A DNA stretch of 64,000 bases from Planctomycetota bacterium (GCA_963204725.1 CAUJHH010000072.1:62001-126000); one strand, 5' to 3'; numbered from the stretch's first letter, positions 1-9,434 are shown. The notes: generated from the letters alone by a model not told the origin. Program-made: numbers and translations.

Positions 1-2
1 TA

Positions 3-767
3 AGTGCATTGGAAGGCGCAGCCAATGAATGGATAGATGATGGCGTAAGCACCATTGTATGTAGCATGGAAATCGCGAAGCGATACTACGTATCGGACAT
101 GCCACTCGTAGCAACCGAGAGCGCAACTACACGATATTCGCACCGTCTGCTCGAGGCGTCGTCTCTGGTTGGTAGAGCAGTTGAAACCCTGTTTGCAGTG
201 CAAAACAATGGCAAACTAGTGATGGACCCATCGCTAGCATCGATTGATGCATATGCACAATTCGACAGGCGCCCATTCATTCGAGTCGATTCGGACTATG
301 CCAAGCAAGTGCGGCATTTGCGTAGTTTGCTGGATAAGCATGTAACAAGGGATTCATTATTCAGTTATGCGATGTCGCTATGGTACAATCAGCGGCTTAT
401 GCCTCGGGCGCACATGTGGTCACTCTTGAGCCACATATCCATCTTGGAGTTGCTGCTGTTTGAAGACTCCCGTGGTGCCGGAAGGATGGCTGAGATGGTC
501 GCTTGCCGTGTAGATTTGTGGTCTGAGCGCATGAGGCAAGGTATTAGCTATGCGCAATTTGGTTGTTCGTCGAGCGAAGCATGGATGCATTTGTACAAGA
601 TACGTAATGCTATTGCGCATGGCAAAATGATAGGTAACAAGAATCCAGATATTCTGAAAGTGGGACCAATGGAGCGGTGTGTGGAATTCGTGCAGGATGT
701 GGTGCGCCGCATCCTGGTGCAGGGATTGGAGGAACCGCCGTTGTTGCTTGCTCTCAGGCGTTGCTAA
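3..767 (+). CDS. HEPN-like protein, 5' end cut by the window
   Basis: The reading frame is open to the first base of the window, so the true start probably lies upstream; the TTG at position 9 is only the first start-like codon inside. About 250 residues are visible. Near the C-terminus there is KIRNAIAHG, the R-x4-H signature of HEPN domains, which are often RNases in defence and toxin-antitoxin systems; a helical stretch rich in Leu precedes it. The DNA is visibly less GC-rich than the fucosidase gene that follows, suggesting recent acquisition. Function is inferred from the motif alone; it could be the HEPN part of a larger protein. Confidence 0.6.
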   Translation, partial: SALEGAANEWIDDGVSTIVCSMEIAKRYYVSDMPLVATESATTRYSHRLLEASSLVGRAVETLFAVQNNGKLVMDPSLASIDAYAQFDRRPFIRVDSDYAKQVRHLRSLLDKHVTRDSLFSYAMSLWYNQRLMPRAHMWSLLSHISILELLLFEDSRGAGRMAEMVACRVDLWSERMRQGISYAQFGCSSSEAWMHLYKIRNAIAHGKMIGNKNPDILKVGPMERCVEFVQDVVRRILVQGLEEPPLLLALRRC

Positions 768-798
768 CATTCAGTGTTGCCGAGTCGAAAGGGCCGCC

Positions 799-2232
799 AT
801 GCTTAGTATATGTCTTACTGTATGCGTGCTCGCGTCCGCCGATCCCCCGCCCGCCCCCGTCGGCGCGCTCCCCACGGAGCCGCAGATCCGCTGGCACGAG
901 CGCGAGTTCTGCGGCTTCATCCACTTCACCACCAACACCTTCACCGACAAGGAGTGGGGGTTCGGCGACGAAACCCCCGAGATCTTCGATCCCACCGCTC
1001 TCGACACAGACCAGTGGGCACGCGTAGCGAAAGCCGCGGGCATGACCGGCCTGATCCTCACCGCCAAGCACCACGACGGCTTCTGTCTCTGGCCCTCCGC
1101 ATTCACCGAGCACTCGGTCAAGGCCAGCCCCTGGAAGGGCGGCACAGGCGACGTGGTGGGGGACCTCGCCAAATCGTGCGCCGGACAGAAGATCGGCTTC
1201 GGTATCTACCTCTCCCCCTGGGACCGCAACCACGCCCGCTACGGCTCGCCCGAATATGTCGCGTACTACCGCGCCCAGCTCCAGGAACTCATCGAGACCT
1301 ACGGACCCGTCTTCGAGGTCTGGCACGACGGCGCGAACGGCGGCGACGGTTTCTACGGCGGAGCCCGCGAGAGCCGCACCATCGACAAGACCTCCTACTA
1401 CGGCTGGCCCGCGACGTGGAACCTCGTCCATCACCTCGCCCCCGACGCGATCATCTTCAGCGATGTCGGGCCCGGCTGCCGCTGGGTCGGCAACGAGCGG
1501 GGCATCAGCTCAGAGACCTCATGGCAGACCATCACCGTCGATGGCATGATGCCCGGCATGGACGTCAAGCGACTCGATACCGGCGACCCGGCGGGCACGC
1601 GCTGGATCGGTGTTGAGGCCGACGTCTCCATCCGCCCCGGCTGGTTCTACCACGCCTCAGAGGACGACAAGATCAAGACCCCCGAGCAACTCATCGAGAT
1701 CTGGTACGCCTCTGTCGGACGCGGCGCGAACCTCCTCCTGAACATCCCGCCCGACCGCCGAGGCCTCATCCACGAGCACGACGCCGCCTCGCTGACCGAG
1801 TTCCGCAGCATCCTCGACCAGACCTTCGACGAAGACCTCACGCAGGGCGCACACATCTCCTCGGAGCACGTGCGCTCCGCCGCCGACGCTCGCTACGGGC
1901 CCGCCAATCTCCTCGACCGCGACCCGGAGACCTACTGGACAACGCCCGACGGCATCACTTCCGCCTCCGTCGTCCTCGATCTTCCCGAGCCCCGCACGCT
2001 CGACGTCATCAAGCTCCGCGAGCACATCCGTCTCGGCCAGCGCATCGAGTCATTCGCCGTCGATTGGTGGGACGGTGATCGCTGGGTCGAGTTCGCGCGC
2101 GGCACAACCATCGGCCCCCGCCGGATCATCCGCACCGAGCGCATCACGACAACGCGCCTCCGACTCCGTATCGAGTCCTGCCGGGGCGATGCCGTTGTCC
2201 TCGCCGATTTCTCTGCCTACCGCAGACCGTGA
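799..2232 (+). CDS. alpha-L-fucosidase (GH29) with C-terminal F5/8-type C domain
   Basis: A 477-residue secreted glycoside hydrolase. The ATG at 799 gives a short hydrophobic leader (LTVCVLASA), so upstream in-frame codons are ignored. The GH29 barrel shows KHHDGFCLW at residues 90-98 and VWHDGANGG at 175-183; Asp177 is the expected nucleophile. From about residue 355 a discoidin-like (F5/8 type C) domain follows, with YGPANLLDRDPETYWTT, probably binding sugar. GH29 enzymes release alpha-linked L-fucose from glycans. It is convergent with the minus-strand gene at 2248, and neighbouring genes include an esterase and a beta-propeller lipoprotein, consistent with use of algal or mucin polysaccharides. 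Confidence 0.93.
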   Translation: MLSICLTVCVLASADPPPAPVGALPTEPQIRWHEREFCGFIHFTTNTFTDKEWGFGDETPEIFDPTALDTDQWARVAKAAGMTGLILTAKHHDGFCLWPSAFTEHSVKASPWKGGTGDVVGDLAKSCAGQKIGFGIYLSPWDRNHARYGSPEYVAYYRAQLQELIETYGPVFEVWHDGANGGDGFYGGARESRTIDKTSYYGWPATWNLVHHLAPDAIIFSDVGPGCRWVGNERGISSETSWQTITVDGMMPGMDVKRLDTGDPAGTRWIGVEADVSIRPGWFYHASEDDKIKTPEQLIEIWYASVGRGANLLLNIPPDRRGLIHEHDAASLTEFRSILDQTFDEDLTQGAHISSEHVRSAADARYGPANLLDRDPETYWTTPDGITSASVVLDLPEPRTLDVIKLREHIRLGQRIESFAVDWWDGDRWVEFARGTTIGPRRIIRTERITTTRLRLRIESCRGDAVVLADFSAYRRP

Positions 2233-2247
2233 CCGCGCCCCGCCCGC

Positions 2248-3180
2248 TCACCCCATCTTCCGCGCCAGCATGGTCCCCATGCTGAACCCGCCCCGAATCT
2301 TCCCCGACGGATCGAAGATCATCCAGTCCTCAACATCCGCGATCGCGACCGATGCCGGGTCGTTCTCTGCGAGGTTCCTGACAACCGTCGGCGTATTCCC
2401 GATCTTCCCGCGAACGCCGCCCTCGTCGGCCTCCTCAACGTTCACCCACATGTGCTCGGTGTGCTTCCCGTCGTGAAACGGCCCCTTGACGGAGAAAAAC
2501 TCTCCCGGCTGGCGGTTGTGCCACGCGATCAGGAACTCCGACCAACGCTCCTGCGCCTTCTGCTTCGCCGCCTCGATCGCCGCATCATCCACGTCGATCG
2601 CGACCTCGGTCCCCTCGGCGCCGAACACAATCATCGGAGCCGGACCCCGCAGCATGTCGCGCGTCATCCCGTCGATCGTCGCGAACTTCTGGTGCTTGAC
2701 GTCATAGAGCAGCATCGCCTCGTCGTCGATCAGCTCCGCGACCACCCGTCCGATCACCGAGTTGATCTCGCCCAGATCCGCCACGCCCCGCATGTGGTCG
2801 ACCGAGAGCCACGCCCCGTGCTCGGTCATCCCCCGGATCGCGTCCGGATCCTTCAAAGTCGCGCGGATCTCCTCGTGCGCCGCAGGATTCACGTACGGCT
2901 TCGGCACGCCGATGACCCCGAACACCACGCCCTCGCGCACGAACGCAAAGAGCTGTGCTCCATCCTCACGCTCCGGCATCGGCAGGAACGTGATCTCCGG
3001 CGTGTCGCCAAGCGCCCGCTCCACGACCGCCTTCACCCGCATCTCCGTCAGGGGCAGGTGCGTCCTCCGGAATATCGCGACCGATCGGATGCCGCCCATC
3101 CTCCCGCTCCGTCGCAGGAACATGAACGCGATCACGCCAAACGCGATCACAATCGGACCGATGATCAGCAGCAGCTTCAT
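2248..3180 (-). CDS. membrane-anchored DUF2314 protein
   Basis: 310 residues. The N-terminus is a single membrane segment (LLLIIGPIVIAFGVIAFMF) followed by arginines, so the rest should lie on one side of the membrane. The C-terminal 110 residues resemble DUF2314: FSVKGPFHDGKHTEHMWVNV, then GKIGNTPTVVRNL and a DW pair in VEDWMIFD. DUF2314 has no established function. The start lies 15 bases after the stop of the unknown gene 3196-4155, so the two are probably co-transcribed as the tail of a four-gene run. Confidence 0.75.
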   Translation of the reverse strand: MKLLLIIGPIVIAFGVIAFMFLRRSGRMGGIRSVAIFRRTHLPLTEMRVKAVVERALGDTPEITFLPMPEREDGAQLFAFVREGVVFGVIGVPKPYVNPAAHEEIRATLKDPDAIRGMTEHGAWLSVDHMRGVADLGEINSVIGRVVAELIDDEAMLLYDVKHQKFATIDGMTRDMLRGPAPMIVFGAEGTEVAIDVDDAAIEAAKQKAQERWSEFLIAWHNRQPGEFFSVKGPFHDGKHTEHMWVNVEEADEGGVRGKIGNTPTVVRNLAENDPASVAIADVEDWMIFDPSGKIRGGFSMGTMLARKMG

Positions 3181-3195
3181 AGCCCGCCAGAATAC

Positions 3196-4155
3196 TCACA
3201 GCAGCCCGAGCTTCGCAAGATCCTCGATCGGTTCATCAAACGAGCACGATCCGTATGAGAGCGCAAACGTCTCGCGCACCTTCGCCAGGGACGCCGTATC
3301 AATCACGACGTCCCGCCACGACGCCCCAACCTCGGTGAACTGGAACGCCCGCGCATCCTCCTCAACCAGCACCCGCAGCAACGCCTCCCGGTCCAGCCGG
3401 TGCGCCCGCGCCAGCGCGGCTCCCAGGAACACATTCACAAACCCGTGCATCACCGCCCGGGGAGGGCTCACCTCATACGTCAGGTTCTGCGCCGCCCGCA
3501 CCGGGTGGTGCAGGCCCGCAGTCGCCTTGAACGGCACATCCGCCGCCACCAGCGCGAGAATCGCGTCCGCGATCTGCTCCGCAGGAGGGATCATCTCCGC
3601 CCGCACGCCCCCGCACCGAAGCTTCGCCGCCGCGCCGCCAGACTCCGCGTTCCCCGCCAGCGCCGCCACAAACCCGCGGCAGTCCTGCCCGATGTCAAAC
3701 TCAAAGAACGGGAAGACCTCCTCCGGCAACTCGTCCAGCACCTCGTCGATCGCATCCGGCCGCGTCACCTTGAGCTCGATCGTGTCGATCTTCGCCAGCC
3801 CGTTCTGCTCGCTGCTGTGATGCTCGTTGAAGGCGTCGATCTCATCGAGCGAGTCCTCGAATGAGTCCGGCAGCGGCCCATCCAGGATCGCCGAGATCGC
3901 CCATGGACGCGTCGTCTCCGCGTACTCCCGATACCCGCTTGTCGCATACGTCCCCGGCATCAGCGCCGACGCCGCCTGCGTCAGCTCGCCGAGCCGCGAC
4001 ACCGGACAGATAAACCGCCCGAGCGCAAACTCGTGCTCTCCTCGGACATGGCGTGCGAACTGCTCCGCGCTCGGCCCCATCTCCAGCTTGGCCGGAGGAA
4101 AGAGCCCCGCGTAGTCAATCAATCCGGCGAGCAGCGTGCGAAGCGACTGGGTCAT
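3196..4155 (-). CDS. conserved hypothetical protein (LIDYAGLFPPA type)
   Basis: 319 residues from the ATG at 4155, which opens MTQSLRTLLAGLIDYAGLFP. I recognise this N-terminal sequence as recurring in uncharacterised bacterial proteins but know no function. It has no signal peptide or membrane segment. The pattern of hydrophobic strands (FFEFDIG, VPFKATAGLHHP, VFLGAALA) suggests an alpha/beta, possibly TIM-barrel-like, fold, which is inference. It lies between the esterase-like gene (57-base gap) and the DUF2314 gene (15-base gap), probably in one operon. Confidence 0.7.
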   Translation of the reverse strand: MTQSLRTLLAGLIDYAGLFPPAKLEMGPSAEQFARHVRGEHEFALGRFICPVSRLGELTQAASALMPGTYATSGYREYAETTRPWAISAILDGPLPDSFEDSLDEIDAFNEHHSSEQNGLAKIDTIELKVTRPDAIDEVLDELPEEVFPFFEFDIGQDCRGFVAALAGNAESGGAAAKLRCGGVRAEMIPPAEQIADAILALVAADVPFKATAGLHHPVRAAQNLTYEVSPPRAVMHGFVNVFLGAALARAHRLDREALLRVLVEEDARAFQFTEVGASWRDVVIDTASLAKVRETFALSYGSCSFDEPIEDLAKLGLL

Positions 4156-4212
4156 GTCAGAGAATAGACACGAATCCGTCCACCAACGAACCCCCACGCA
4201 TGCGGGATCTCA

Positions 4213-5349
4213 TCATGGCAGACGCTCCCCCTGCGCCAGCAGCGGCTGCCAGCGCACCATGGCCTCGCACGGGCTCGCCCCCGGATCAAGAAAGTCCGCA
4301 GCGCACCGCTCGAAGATCGCGTGCCGCCTCGCGTTCTTGATCCCCCCGTCAAAGTGCCCATACGGCGTCACGAATCGCCACTTGCTCCCCGGCGCGGTGT
4401 GGAGCGCGTTGTAGACCGATGCCGCTGCGGGCGCGGGCACGATCTCGTCCCGCAGCGCCAGCTTGCACAGCACCGGGCACCGCACGCGCTGCGCATGGAT
4501 CGCGGCATCGCAGATCCGCAGCCGCTCGACCAGCTCATCTGCGCGCGAGGCCTCCTGCGTCAAGAGGTCCACGATCTCACGCTGCGCGCCGCCCGCACGC
4601 CGCGCCCGCTCCGGCGCGAGCCGCCACTTCCAATCGCCAAGCGTCGGCAGCCCGATCTGCAGGCGTTCGATCGCGGCGCCCAATTCCGCATGTTGCGACA
4701 GCATCGAGGTCGCGATCACCGCAAGCCCCGCGCCGAACGACTCTCCCCTCAGATACAGCGGCACGCCCGCACCGAGCACGCCACCCATCGCGCGGCACGC
4801 GTTCACCACGTCCGCAACCCCGAGCGCAAGCGACCACGCCATCAGATCCGTCATCGTTGACTCCGCGCCCTCCGGACCGCCCGCGATCGTCGGCACATCC
4901 AGCCCGCGAGCGACCCACGACGGCGAGCTCCAGTCCCCGGTATCAACCATCGAACCCGGATACCCACGCACGCGGATCGCCAGCACCGCAACGCCCCGCG
5001 ACGCCAGCTCCGCCCAGCGTTCATCCTCCTGCACCAGCGCCACCGGCCTGTCGTACCCATGCACCGTCACCAGCCCCGCGCGGACCGCGCCCCGTCCCCC
5101 CGCCTCCCTCGGCGGCTCGATCAGCCGACACCCGATCCGCACATGCCGATGGCTGATGAAATGGTGCGTGGCCCCACCATCGACGGGATCGAGATCCGGG
5201 CCGATCCAATGTGTCAGCCGCGCCGGGTCCGCCGCAATCGCCCTCGCCCACGCGTTCCAGAATGGGACGTGGAACCGGCTCGGCGCGGGATCGGCGACGT
5301 GCGACAGCGTCGCTGCGGGGGACAATCCAAAGTCGTCGGGCTCGAACAT
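4213..5349 (-). CDS. acetyl-xylan-esterase-like alpha/beta hydrolase
   Basis: 378 residues from the ATG at 5349, chosen because GGGGAG-like sequence lies just upstream and the longer frame overlaps the next gene. The fold shows LVTVHGYDRP, the nucleophile elbow RGESFGAGLAVI (Ser in G-E-S-F-G), RCPVLCKLALRDEIVPA (acid loop) and PYGHFDGG (His). Spacing and sequence resemble the AXE1/cephalosporin-C deacetylase family, which removes acetyl groups from xylan and small molecules. No signal peptide is visible. It follows the propeller lipoprotein gene by 53 bases. Confidence 0.8.
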   Translation of the reverse strand: MFEPDDFGLSPAATLSHVADPAPSRFHVPFWNAWARAIAADPARLTHWIGPDLDPVDGGATHHFISHRHVRIGCRLIEPPREAGGRGAVRAGLVTVHGYDRPVALVQEDERWAELASRGVAVLAIRVRGYPGSMVDTGDWSSPSWVARGLDVPTIAGGPEGAESTMTDLMAWSLALGVADVVNACRAMGGVLGAGVPLYLRGESFGAGLAVIATSMLSQHAELGAAIERLQIGLPTLGDWKWRLAPERARRAGGAQREIVDLLTQEASRADELVERLRICDAAIHAQRVRCPVLCKLALRDEIVPAPAAASVYNALHTAPGSKWRFVTPYGHFDGGIKNARRHAIFERCAADFLDPGASPCEAMVRWQPLLAQGERLP

Positions 5350-5402
5350 GCTCCCCGCTCCGACAGGCCGGCCGCGTGACCGGCAGCGCGCACGCGCAAG
5401 AC

Positions 5403-6647
5403 TCAGTTCGAGACCGGCGATCCATCCTTCGGCATCATGAGCTTCTGCTCGAGGGCCGCCGCGTTGAACCTCGCAACCCACAACTGCGTCGAAGACGTCC
5501 CCGCGTCCCCCTGGGGCTGACGACGGCTCGTCCACATCATCCATTTCCCGCTCGGATCGAACGCCGGCAACACATCCGCGCCCATCGCCATCGTCACGGG
5601 CACGCGCGAGCGGCTCCCGATCGAGACCTCGGGGTCCGCATCGATCGCGAAGACCTCGTAGTTGTCGTGCCCCAGCTCGCTCGTTGCGTACAGCAGGAAT
5701 CGACCGTTCGGGTGCCAGAACGGGCACCAGTTCACATCGTCGTTCGCCGTCAGCGCGACCTCACGCTCGACACCCGTGATCGCGCCCGCATCGTCGAACG
5801 CGAGCTTCGCGATGTAGATCTGCAAGTGGTCGTTCCGCTTCCGATCGGACCTGTAGCAGATCCACTTGCCATCCGCCGAGAAGAACGGCCCGCCGTCGTA
5901 CCCCTTCTCCGCTACCAGCGCCTTGTGCGTCCTCGCCTCGGTGTCATAGATCCAGATGTCCGCGTCCGCCGGTGCCAGCACACCGTTCTCGTCCGGCTCG
6001 CCCGGCTCAACGTGGGCGTACAGCACGAATCGCGCATCCGGCGACCACGTGCACTCGGCGTCGTACCCATTCCGCTCGAACAGCGGCACCGGCGCATCCC
6101 AATCCGCCGGCGCGTCCTGCCCCGGCCACCCGCCGCGCGACTCGATCCATCGCACCGGGATCGTCCGCGTCGAAACCTCCATCTCCGCCGGGAACGCCCA
6201 GACATACCGGCTCGTTCCCACCTTGAATCCCGGGGCCTCCTGGGCCTTCGGAGCGGTGATCGTCGAGCCGAACATGACCCTCGTCGGATCGGTCGGGTGG
6301 AACCACCCGCACGTGTTCGCCGAGCCCGGCGGGCTCAGCAGGATCGGCTCCTGGATCCCCGCGATCTCGCCCCGCTCGTCCTGCACCAAGGCCGCGGCAT
6401 ACATCCCATAGGGTGCCGTCGCCGGCTCGCCGACGTCCACGGCCTGGAAGATGATCCACTTGCCATCCGGGCTGAAGTATGCCTCGCCCGCCTTCGCAAA
6501 TCGTTCCGGGCTGGTCAGACGCACGTGACCGGTCAGGATCGGGGCCTCCGCCTCCGCCCACGCCGCCATCTGCGCCTCCGCAGCAGCACCCGCGCAACCG
6601 AGCAAGAGCGACGCGGAAAGAGTGCAAAGCGCGGTCTGGCGATTCAT
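5403..6647 (-). CDS. WD40-like (PD40) beta-propeller lipoprotein
   Basis: 414 residues from the ATG at 6647. The leader ends in LLLGCAG, a lipobox, so the protein should be lipid-anchored. Repeated blades of the TolB/PD40 type follow: YFSPDGKWIIFQ, WSPDARFVLYAH, FFSADGKWICYRSDR, WHPNGRFLLYATSE and FDPSGKWMMWTSRR. Such propellers bind proteins or carbohydrates rather than catalyse. It is the first gene of a minus-strand run (lipoprotein, hydrolase, two unknowns) and is divergent from the pseudouridine synthase. A role in polysaccharide handling is inferred from neighbours. Confidence 0.85.
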   Translation of the reverse strand: MNRQTALCTLSASLLLGCAGAAAEAQMAAWAEAEAPILTGHVRLTSPERFAKAGEAYFSPDGKWIIFQAVDVGEPATAPYGMYAAALVQDERGEIAGIQEPILLSPPGSANTCGWFHPTDPTRVMFGSTITAPKAQEAPGFKVGTSRYVWAFPAEMEVSTRTIPVRWIESRGGWPGQDAPADWDAPVPLFERNGYDAECTWSPDARFVLYAHVEPGEPDENGVLAPADADIWIYDTEARTHKALVAEKGYDGGPFFSADGKWICYRSDRKRNDHLQIYIAKLAFDDAGAITGVEREVALTANDDVNWCPFWHPNGRFLLYATSELGHDNYEVFAIDADPEVSIGSRSRVPVTMAMGADVLPAFDPSGKWMMWTSRRQPQGDAGTSSTQLWVARFNAAALEQKLMMPKDGSPVSN

Positions 6648-6808
6648 GCGGCGGGTTCCTCGGGATCTCGACAACTGGCGTAACCGCCAGCGAATGCGTA
6701 GATTGAGCGCGTCACGAGAAAGGTTAGCGCGACCCAGCCGCCCGGGTTGGGTTCCCAGATTCGCCCAAGCCCCCGTTCCGGTCCCACCCCCAGCCCCGTC
6801 CACAGCCC

Positions 6809-7519
6809 ATGCCCACGCCACTCTTCAAGATCGACGGCGAGCTCAAGATCGTCCTGATCTCCAAGCGGTTCCTTGTCGTCGACAAGCCGTCGGGGCTGCT
6901 GTCGGTGCCGGGCAAGGGGGAGCAGAACCAGGACTGCGTCGCGAGCCGGGCCAAGCTCCTCGTGCCGCAGGCCTCCGGTCCGTTCGTCGTGCACCGGCTC
7001 GACATGGAGACGAGCGGGCTGATGGTGCTCGCCCGCGACCCCGACGCCCACCGGCACCTCTCTCGCCAGTTCGAGGCCCGCGCCGTCACCAAGGCGTACG
7101 AGGCGGTGCTCATGGGCGAGGTGGTGGGGGACTCGGGCACGATCTCGCTTCCGATGCGACCGGACGTCGATCGACGGCCGCTGCAGATCATCGACTGGAC
7201 CCACGGGCGCGAGGCCGTGACACGCTGGCGCGTCATGAAGCGCGAGCCCGGCGATCCGAACGCGGACGGTGGGGGCGAGCCGCGCACACGCATCCACTTC
7301 GAGCCCATCACCGGTCGGACGCACCAGCTCCGTCTGCACGCGGCATACGCCCGAGCACCCGGCGGCAAGGGCGGCCTCGGCTGCCCGATCGTGGGCGACA
7401 CGCTCTATGGAGACGGAGCAAAGTCCGGGCCGCGACTCTTGCTGCACGCGAAGTTCCTCGCGTTCATCGATCCCGAGAACCGCAGACCCGAACGCTGCGA
7501 GAGCCCGGTGCCGTTCTGA
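6809..7519 (+). CDS. RluA-family pseudouridine synthase
   Basis: 236 residues. It has the catalytic block VVHRLDMETSGLMVLARD (Asp in HRLD), the VDKPSGLLSVPG strand and the GRTHQLRLHAA motif typical of RluA/RluC/RluD enzymes, which isomerise uridines in 23S rRNA or tRNA. No N-terminal S4 domain is present, so it resembles the short RluA type. An insertion of about ten residues rich in Gly and Asp (GDPNADGGGEP) precedes the RTHQLR block. Exact target site cannot be told from sequence. Confidence 0.93.
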   Translation: MPTPLFKIDGELKIVLISKRFLVVDKPSGLLSVPGKGEQNQDCVASRAKLLVPQASGPFVVHRLDMETSGLMVLARDPDAHRHLSRQFEARAVTKAYEAVLMGEVVGDSGTISLPMRPDVDRRPLQIIDWTHGREAVTRWRVMKREPGDPNADGGGEPRTRIHFEPITGRTHQLRLHAAYARAPGGKGGLGCPIVGDTLYGDGAKSGPRLLLHAKFLAFIDPENRRPERCESPVPF

Positions 7520-8093
7520 AGGCGTCGCCGCTGCGTTGAAGGGAGGCCCGCGCGCGAGCGCGGGGTTTGGCGGCATGAGTTTGAGAAGGTCGTTGTCGCA
7601 CCCTCTGATGCCGACCGAGCATTCGATTCCTCGCACCTTCGCCCGCAAGGGCGCACGGATTGTTGCCACGGGTTTCAACCCGTGGAATGCGAACCCATTC
7701 TCTCCCCTCTCCTTTGTTCTTCCCCGCCCCTTGGGCGGACGACACAGCGATCAGCGTGCGGCCTCGTCGGCCCAGGGGGCGACGAGAGAAAGAAGAGGGA
7801 GTGAGTGTGGTCCGCTTTCCACGGGTTGAAACCCGTGGCAACCAGCCGTGCGCCGAAGCGGCGAAGAGCCTGGCACCGATCTTCGCTCAGAGCGGAGCGT
7901 GAGCGATAAAGACGAGGCGACGCGTCGTGAGAACTGTCTATGCCACCTCACGTACCGCTCCACGCAGGGGCGTCGTCCCGGGCTCCGGCTATCGCGGCCC
8001 GTTGGGCCTCAGAACCGGAAGGACGCGAGCATCGCTCCCGGAGCATCTGTCCTGCTCTACGGTGCGAGGCGCTCATGCCCTTGTGCCTACTTC
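7520..8093. other. 574-base noncoding region with inverted repeats
   Basis: No convincing gene is present. The stretch between the pseudouridine synthase and citrate synthase stops carries the two-copy inverted repeat described separately (7651-7850) and further GC-rich, repeat-like sequence up to 8090. Short ORFs here are read through the palindromes and have no recognisable protein features. Confidence 0.6.
7651..7850. repeat. REPIN-like inverted doublet
   Basis: Two copies of a roughly 95-base element lie head to head. Each contains a near-perfect 20-base palindrome, at 7666-7685 and 7819-7838, and one is the exact reverse complement of the other. Similarity extends outward (GCGCACGG and TTGCCACGGG) and inward (pyrimidine-rich tract, then a CCCTTGGGC/CCCCTGGGC motif). 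Two short palindromic repeats in inverted order with a spacer is the architecture of REPIN/BIME elements mobilised by RAYT transposases; no such transposase is in the window. Confidence 0.65.
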
Positions 8094-9224
8094 TTACCTC
8101 TTCTCCATCGGCACATACGGCGCATCGTGCGGGCCGACGTACTTCGCCGCGGGGCGGTAGAGGCGGTTATCGCTGAGCTGCTCGATGCAGTGGCCGGCCC
8201 AGCCGCTGACGCGCGACATCGCGAACATCGGCGTGAAGAGGTCGAGCTTGAGGCCGATCGAGTGGTACGTGGTCGCCGAGTAGAAATCGACGTTGGGGTA
8301 GATCCCCTTTGCGCCGACCTCGCGGGCCATGATCTCCTCGATCTTGCTCGACATCTCGTAGAGCTTGAGGTTCCCCGTGTCCGTCGCGATCTGCTTCGCG
8401 AACGTCTTGAGGAAGGTGGCCCGCGGGTCGATCGTCTTGTAGACGCGGTGCCCGAAGCCCATGATCCGCTCCTTCTTCGCCAGCTTGCCCATGATGTAGG
8501 GCTCCACCGCGTCGATCGATGGGATCTCGCCGAGCATCTCCATGACTTCCTCGTTCGCTCCGCCGTGGAGCGGGCCGCGCAGCGAACCGATCGCCGCCGT
8601 CATCGCCGAGTACATATCGGAGAGCGTCGACGTCACGACCCGCGCCGTGAACGTCGAGTTGTTCAGCCCGTGGTCGGCGTGCAGGATCATGCAGATGTCA
8701 AAGCCGCGCGCCATCGCCTCCGTCGGCTCCTTGCCGTTGAGCATGTAGAGGAAGTTCTGCGCAAACGTCAGATCGGTCCGCGGGGCGACAAGGTCCAGCC
8801 CGCGCCGGTGGCGATCAAACGCCGCGATGATCGTCGGGATCTGGGAGAGGATGTTGAGGGCCTTCTCCTGCGCCGAGGGGATATCCGTCGCGTTGGGGTT
8901 GGGATCAAAGAGAGCGAGCGCCGAGACCGCCGTCCGCAGGACGTGCATCGGCTGCGCATCGATCGGCATGCCCCGGATGATGTCGACGAGCTTCGGCGGC
9001 AGCTTCGTACGGCTGCGGATCTGCTGGCTCAGCGCATCGAGCTCGGCCTTCTTCGGCAGACGCGTGTTCCAGAGCAGGAAAACGGTCTCTTCAAAGGTGG
9101 AGTGGCGGGCCAGGTCGTCGATCGGGATGCCGACGTACTCGAGGATGCCCTTCTCACCGTTGATGAATGACATCCGCGTTTCCGCGGCAACAACGCCCTC
9201 CAGGCCCTTCGAGAAGGTGCTCAT
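8094..9224 (-). CDS. gltA: citrate synthase
   Basis: 376 residues from the ATG at 9224, giving the short bacterial form of citrate synthase, which condenses acetyl-CoA with oxaloacetate at entry to the TCA cycle. The catalytic residues are all present: GPLHGGAN (His220), GFGHRVYK (His259) and NVDFYS (Asp313), with HADHGLNNSTF at 182-192. The N-terminus SFINGEKGILEYVG is the usual strand pair. Length fits the type I-like or 2-methylcitrate-synthase-related short group; the split between citrate and 2-methylcitrate synthase is not decidable by eye, and no prp genes are adjacent. Confidence 0.94.
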   Translation of the reverse strand: MSTFSKGLEGVVAAETRMSFINGEKGILEYVGIPIDDLARHSTFEETVFLLWNTRLPKKAELDALSQQIRSRTKLPPKLVDIIRGMPIDAQPMHVLRTAVSALALFDPNPNATDIPSAQEKALNILSQIPTIIAAFDRHRRGLDLVAPRTDLTFAQNFLYMLNGKEPTEAMARGFDICMILHADHGLNNSTFTARVVTSTLSDMYSAMTAAIGSLRGPLHGGANEEVMEMLGEIPSIDAVEPYIMGKLAKKERIMGFGHRVYKTIDPRATFLKTFAKQIATDTGNLKLYEMSSKIEEIMAREVGAKGIYPNVDFYSATTYHSIGLKLDLFTPMFAMSRVSGWAGHCIEQLSDNRLYRPAAKYVGPHDAPYVPMEKR

Positions 9225-9434
9225 TCGCGTCGATCCTCTAACTCGGAAGCCACCCGCAGGAGACCGGCCGCACATCGGACCGCCACATCTCGCACAGGGA
9301 GGCGACTATAGGAAAGCGACTCGCGATGAGCCACCGTTGGTGCGAATACGCATCCGGAGCGAAAGTGGTTTCGTGCGGGCTGCGACAGCCGGGGGATGTG
9401 TGGGGGGCGTCGGGTTGTGCGAATACGATCGGGC

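Noticed and set aside
7660..7845. possible CRISPR array
   Set aside because: Only two copies, inverted rather than direct, and no regular spacers.
7660..7902. 80-codon ORF across the palindromes
   Set aside because: Translates the REPIN-like repeat itself, with no protein character.
7848..9170. 440-codon plus-strand ORF
   Set aside because: Antisense to citrate synthase, Arg/His/Asp-rich, no protein motif; a GC-rich shadow frame.
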